The notes under the pieces were generated by a model. It made no database searches. It was not told the origin of the DNA and worked only from the letters and a program-made list of their open reading frames with translations. Positions 60,854-64,000 of a stretch of 64,000 nucleotides of DNA are shown here, piece after piece. The translations under genes were made by a program, and so were the position numbers. Source of the stretch: JACMLX01 sp031374935 (GTDB taxonomy: Bacteria > Gemmatimonadota > Gemmatimonadetes > Gemmatimonadales > Gemmatimonadaceae); assembly GCA_031374935.1 (NCBI GenBank), contig JANMHB010000195.1, positions 1 through 64,000 on the forward strand, read 5' to 3'. Each line of letters begins with the position of its first letter. Within the stretch, counting starts at the first letter, position 1.

Positions 60854-61714
60854 ATGGCCGCGGGCAACGCGGTGGATGGCCTTGGTCAGTTGGCGCGCGT
60901 TGCGCGATCGTTCCTCTCACCTGTTTTCGTGCATCGACTCATTCAGACTGCCCTGCTGTCGCTGCAGGATGTGCTGCTCCTCGCGTGGCAGACGCTCCGG
61001 GTGTTCCCCGGTGGACGCGGCGCCGCGCAGCGGCTGATGGCGCAGCTCGATGCAGTGGGCGTGCGTTCGGTGCCGATCGTGTTCCTGACCGGCCTGTTCA
61101 CGGGGATGGTCCTCGCGCTGCAGGCATCGGTGCAGCTTGCCCCCTTTGGTGCGACCCTCTTCGTCGGACGGTTCGTGGCGGCGTCGATGTTGCGCGAGCT
61201 GGGACCGGTGTTGTCCGGGATCATGGTGGCTGGGCGTGTGGGGGCGGGTATCGCGGCTGAATTGGGGGCGATGAAGGTCACCGAGCAGCTCGACGCTCTG
61301 GAGACACTTGGCGCGGAACCGGTGCGTGTGCTGGTGCTGCCCCGCGTGCTGGCGGCGGCCGTGGCGGTCCCGATGCTGGCGCTGATTGCCGATGCGGCGG
61401 GCCTCGCCGGTGCGGCGCTGGTCTCGTCTGCGTACCTCGGAGTCCCGCTGCGGGCGTTCTGGGGGGCGGCGGTGGACCAGATCGTGCTCGACGGCTTCGT
61501 GGCTGGCCTGATCCCGGCCGATCTGGTGCAGGGACTGGTGAAGCCGTTCGCATTCGGCGTGATCCTGTCGGTGCTGGCCTGCTATCATGGATTGCGAGCC
61601 ACCGGTGGCACGGCGGGGGTCGGCGTCGCCACGACCCGCGCCGTCGTCAGTGCCAGCATCACGATCCTGATCACCGACTACTTCCTCACGCAATTGCTGC
61701 TGGTGCTTGTCTGA
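60854..61714 (+). CDS. mlaE: MlaE-type ABC transporter permease
   Basis: A 286-aa inner-membrane protein of the MlaE family: five to six hydrophobic segments, with GVRSVPIVFLTGLFTGMVLALQ, LRELGPVLSGIMVAGRVGAG and AELGAMKVTEQLDALETLG in part. With MlaF it forms an ABC importer or exporter of phospholipids that keeps outer-membrane lipid asymmetry. The ATG at 60854 is used because upstream codons are not conserved. The next gene starts with TGATG overlap. Confidence 0.92.
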   Translation: MAAGNAVDGLGQLARVARSFLSPVFVHRLIQTALLSLQDVLLLAWQTLRVFPGGRGAAQRLMAQLDAVGVRSVPIVFLTGLFTGMVLALQASVQLAPFGATLFVGRFVAASMLRELGPVLSGIMVAGRVGAGIAAELGAMKVTEQLDALETLGAEPVRVLVLPRVLAAAVAVPMLALIADAAGLAGAALVSSAYLGVPLRAFWGAAVDQIVLDGFVAGLIPADLVQGLVKPFAFGVILSVLACYHGLRATGGTAGVGVATTRAVVSASITILITDYFLTQLLLVLV

Positions 61715-62478
61715 TGTCATCCGGGCCCTCGACCGCTGCGCCAGTCGCCAGCGCCGTACAACTCGACGCGGTCTCGGTCGCCTTCCAGCGCCCGGTGCTG
61801 CAGGATGTCTCCCTGCACGTGGCGGCGGGCGAGACGGTGGCGATCGTGGGCGAGTCCGGGACGGGGAAGTCGACGCTCCTGCGCCTGATTCTCGGACTGC
61901 AGCGGCCGGATCGGGGCCGTGTTCGGGTGATGGGCGCCGACGTCAACACCATCGACCGGCAGTCATTGCGGAGGCTGCGTGCGCAGGTCGGCATGGTGTT
62001 TCAGGGGGCGGCGCTGTTCGACTCGCTCACCACATTCGAAAACGTCGCCTTCGGACTCCGTGAAGCCGGGGAGCTGGATGAAGACGCGCTGCGAAGGCGC
62101 GTGCACGAGACGCTGATGCTGGTGGATCTCGACCCGGAGCAGGTCGCGCACACGTTGCCGGCCGAACTGTCGGGCGGAATGCGGAAACGGGTCGGGATCG
62201 CACGTGCCGTGGCACCGCGTCCGGCGTTGCTGCTCTACGACGAACCGACCGCTGGCCTCGACCCGCTGACCAGCGAAACCGTGACATCGCTGATGCAGCG
62301 ATTGCAGCGGGAGCTGCACGTGACGAGCATCGTCGTGTCGCATGATCTGCGCGCCATGCTGCGGATCGCAGATCGGGTGGCACTGCTGCGCGAGGGCGCG
62401 TTCGCCTTCCTCGGCGCTCCCGACGCGATGCGAGCCAGCACCGAGCCGTACACGCGCGCATTTCTGGCGGCGGCATGA
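61714..62478 (+). CDS. mlaF: MlaF-type ABC transporter ATP-binding protein
   Basis: A 254-aa ABC ATPase: Walker A GESGTGKST (46-54), signature LSGGM (152-156), Walker B LLYDEP with D176-E177, followed by a switch histidine in VVSHDL. The ATG overlaps the permease stop by one base (TGATG), and its stop forms ATGA with mlaD. It powers lipid transport between inner and outer membrane. Confidence 0.92.
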   Translation: MSSGPSTAAPVASAVQLDAVSVAFQRPVLQDVSLHVAAGETVAIVGESGTGKSTLLRLILGLQRPDRGRVRVMGADVNTIDRQSLRRLRAQVGMVFQGAALFDSLTTFENVAFGLREAGELDEDALRRRVHETLMLVDLDPEQVAHTLPAELSGGMRKRVGIARAVAPRPALLLYDEPTAGLDPLTSETVTSLMQRLQRELHVTSIVVSHDLRAMLRIADRVALLREGAFAFLGAPDAMRASTEPYTRAFLAAA

Positions 62479-63461
62479 GTCTGCGGCCTGAACCCGGCGC
62501 GCTGCGCTGGATGCAATTGCGGGTGGGTCTGCTGGCTGCCGTTGTCCTCACCGTCCTCGCCGTGGCGATCCTGCGACTGGACGCCGTGGGTTCGCTGTTC
62601 GGCAGTCCAGTGGAATTCACCGTGCGCCTGCGCGATGGCCTTGGACTCCGCACGGGCAGTCAGGTGACGGTTGCTGGCTTGCCTGCCGGGATCATTTCGG
62701 ATTTGTCGGTGGTGCCCGCCAGCCACGACTCGGGGACGGTGGTCGCCGCGCGGGTGAAGATGAAGGCAGGGCAATTCGCGCTCCTGCGCGACGATACGCG
62801 CAGTCGCGTCCGCGCGCTGGGGTTGCTCGGAGATCGACTGCTGGATTTTTCTCCTGGTACACCGACGCATCGACGCCTCACCGCCCGTGACACCCTGGAT
62901 GCCGAGTCCTTCGCCGAGCTGGGTGATCTGTTTGCGGCGGCCGACACGGCGCTGCGCGCGGTGACGGTGGTGAGCCGCGACATCCGTGGCATCACCGGGA
63001 GGCTGCGGACGGGTGACGGCACCATCGGTCGCCTGTTCACCGATGCGGCGTTGTACGACACGCTGCTCCACGCCGTGCGTCGGGCGGATCTGGTGCTGGC
63101 GCAGTTGCAGAGCGGTCGGGGCACACTTGGTCGCATGCTGCGCGACACGTCGCTCTACGCGAGCATCGCTCGCGCCGCGGTGGCACTGGACAGCGCTGCG
63201 TCGCTGCTGAATGATCGCACGGGGGTGATCGCGAGACTGCAGCGTGACACGGCGTTTCTGACGCGCTTGCGGGGAGCAACGACTGGCGTGGATTCCTTGG
63301 TGCGTGGCCTCAACGCCGGTCGCGGCACGGCAGGCCAACTGCTGGTGGAGCGCGAGTTGTACGACCGCCTGCTGCGCGTCACGGCAACCTTCGACAGTCT
63401 GGCTGCCGACGTCAAGCGCAATCCGTCGCGGTACACGAAAGGCGCTGTCCGCCTGTTTTGA
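62475..63461 (+). CDS. mlaD: MlaD-type MCE-domain protein
   Basis: A 328-aa protein with one N-terminal TM helix (17-36) and a single MCE domain at about 45-125 (RDGLGLRTGSQVTVAGLPAGIISDL, in part; core VAGLPAGII). The rest is a helical tail with repeating leucines that may form the lipid-conducting rod. It is anchored in the inner membrane facing the periplasm and hands lipids to the permease. ATGA overlap with mlaF. Confidence 0.9.
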   Translation: MSLRPEPGALRWMQLRVGLLAAVVLTVLAVAILRLDAVGSLFGSPVEFTVRLRDGLGLRTGSQVTVAGLPAGIISDLSVVPASHDSGTVVAARVKMKAGQFALLRDDTRSRVRALGLLGDRLLDFSPGTPTHRRLTARDTLDAESFAELGDLFAAADTALRAVTVVSRDIRGITGRLRTGDGTIGRLFTDAALYDTLLHAVRRADLVLAQLQSGRGTLGRMLRDTSLYASIARAAVALDSAASLLNDRTGVIARLQRDTAFLTRLRGATTGVDSLVRGLNAGRGTAGQLLVERELYDRLLRVTATFDSLAADVKRNPSRYTKGAVRLF

Positions 63462-63470
63462 CGTGAGCCG

Positions 63471-64000
63471 ATGCCTGATCTGACCACGGCGCCTCCGGCG
63501 CAATCCCCGCGCCGACGCGCTGGCGCCGTCCTGGCGGTTTCGGTGCTGGGGATCTCGTTGGCCGGGCCGCTGATCCGCCTGTCCGAGGCGCCGCCGCTGA
63601 TCCTCACCGCGTGGCGGCTGCTCATTGCCGAAGCGGTGTTGCTGGTGCTGCTCGTTGCTCGCGGTGACTGGCGCGCATTGCGCCGACTCTCGCGGCGGGA
63701 GCATGCAATCGCGGCCGGCGCGGGCGCGATGCTCGCCCTTCATTTCTGGAGCTGGAGCACCTCGTTGACGTACACCACGGTGGCGGCATCAGTGGTGCTC
63801 GTGAACCTCCAGCCGGCGATGGTGGCGGTTGGCTCCACGATGCTGCTGAAGGAATCCATGACCCGGCAGCAGCTGCTCGGGCTGGGCGTTGGTATCGCCG
63901 GTGCGCTGCTCGTCGCCCTCCCGGCACTGCTTGGCGATGGCGGCCGGACCGGACTCGCAACGGTCGCGCCGTTCGGGCTGCGCCCGGCATTGTTCGGTGA
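63471..64000 (+). CDS. EamA/DMT-family transporter, 3' truncated by window edge
   Basis: An ORF from the ATG at 63471 that stays open to the window end, 176 codons seen. After a polar leader (MPDLTTAPPAQSPRRRA) it has hydrophobic segments typical of one EamA repeat: AVLAVSVLGISLAGPLIRL, LTAWRLLIAEAVLLVLLV, HFWSWSTSLTYTTVAASVVLVNLQPAMVA (shortened) and GLGVGIAGALLVALPALL. The family exports amino acids or small metabolites; the substrate cannot be told. It follows mlaD by 9 bp and may share its transcript. Confidence 0.8.
   Translation, partial: MPDLTTAPPAQSPRRRAGAVLAVSVLGISLAGPLIRLSEAPPLILTAWRLLIAEAVLLVLLVARGDWRALRRLSRREHAIAAGAGAMLALHFWSWSTSLTYTTVAASVVLVNLQPAMVAVGSTMLLKESMTRQQLLGLGVGIAGALLVALPALLGDGGRTGLATVAPFGLRPALFG

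Noticed and set aside
62235..63743. 502-aa minus-strand frame opposite mlaF/mlaD
   Set aside because: Spans two coupled genes with full ABC and MCE motifs; its own sequence is low complexity.

Overview
The window is a high-GC, densely coded stretch of a Gram-negative (diderm) bacterial chromosome. It carries a polysaccharide superlocus (about 1-60 kb) followed by outer-membrane maintenance genes. Diderm markers are polysaccharide export (OPX) proteins, three Wzi-like outer-membrane proteins, a heptose-7-phosphate kinase (rfaE1) and an Mla-type lipid transport operon. GTG starts, ATGA/GTGA stop-start overlaps and weak Shine-Dalgarno sequences are frequent. Protein style and GC suggest Gemmatimonadota or a similar phylum, but no rRNA or marker gene is present, so this is a low-confidence inference. 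No transposase, integrase, phage gene or CRISPR array was seen.

Layout. (1) 1-5.6 kb, plus strand: a truncated two-domain oxidoreductase, a UDP-GlcNAc 2-epimerase, a heparinase II/III-like protein and a WbuB-type glycosyltransferase. (2) 15.97 down to 5.58 kb, minus strand: a tightly coupled ten-gene operon encoding an aldose-epimerase-like protein, a methyltransferase, an SDR, an NAD-sugar epimerase with Tyr replaced by His, a winged-helix/sugar-nucleotide-binding protein, a GH36 enzyme, an ATP-grasp ligase, two SDRs and a methyltransferase. No known pathway matches this set. (3) 16-19.6 kb: a small initiating sugar transferase, a convergent DegT aminotransferase and a Wzi-like barrel. (4) 19.65-39.1 kb, plus strand, export system A: Wzi-like protein, polyprenyl glycosylphosphotransferase, acyltransferase, epimerase, aminotransferase, GT4, GT2, a WbpD/WbpB/WbpE-like trio for 2,3-diacetamido-uronic sugars, a beta-barrel, a lipoprotein OPX, a Wzz/GumC co-polymerase, a degenerate BY-kinase-like protein, a 54-aa membrane peptide and a Wzy/ligase. 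(5) 56.9 down to 39.2 kb, minus strand, export system B: a large six-SLBB OPX, Wzx, GT2, short Wzz, Wzy/ligase, GT9, GT4, an NDP-sugar pyrophosphorylase-like protein, a sugar transferase fused to a hexapeptide domain, processive-type GT2, WecG/TagA-type GT and a second Wzx. Systems A and B converge on a terminator-like hairpin at about 39.1 kb. (6) 57-64 kb: two tRNA genes, a third Wzi-like barrel, a DUF2279 protein, rfaE1, mlaE-mlaF-mlaD and the start of an EamA transporter.

How the genes work together. Three initiating phosphoglycosyltransferases, two flippases, two polymerase/ligases, two chain-length proteins and two OPX proteins indicate at least two Wzx/Wzy-type surface polysaccharides. 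UDP-ManNAc(3NAc)A-type sugars are a likely building block: WecB-like epimerase plus WbpB/D/E-like enzymes are present, but the 6-dehydrogenase was not found here. Putative glycan-cleaving enzymes (heparinase-like, GH36) and modification enzymes (methyltransferases, ATP-grasp, acyltransferases) sit among them. The most unusual points are the degenerate kinase-like protein next to Wzz, the unannotated 54-aa membrane peptide, the ten-gene modification operon, the hexapeptide-PGT fusion, the 19-bp possibly bidirectional promoter between two Wzi-like genes, and the 22-bp hairpin repeats with alternative inverted repeats near 46.6-46.9 kb.
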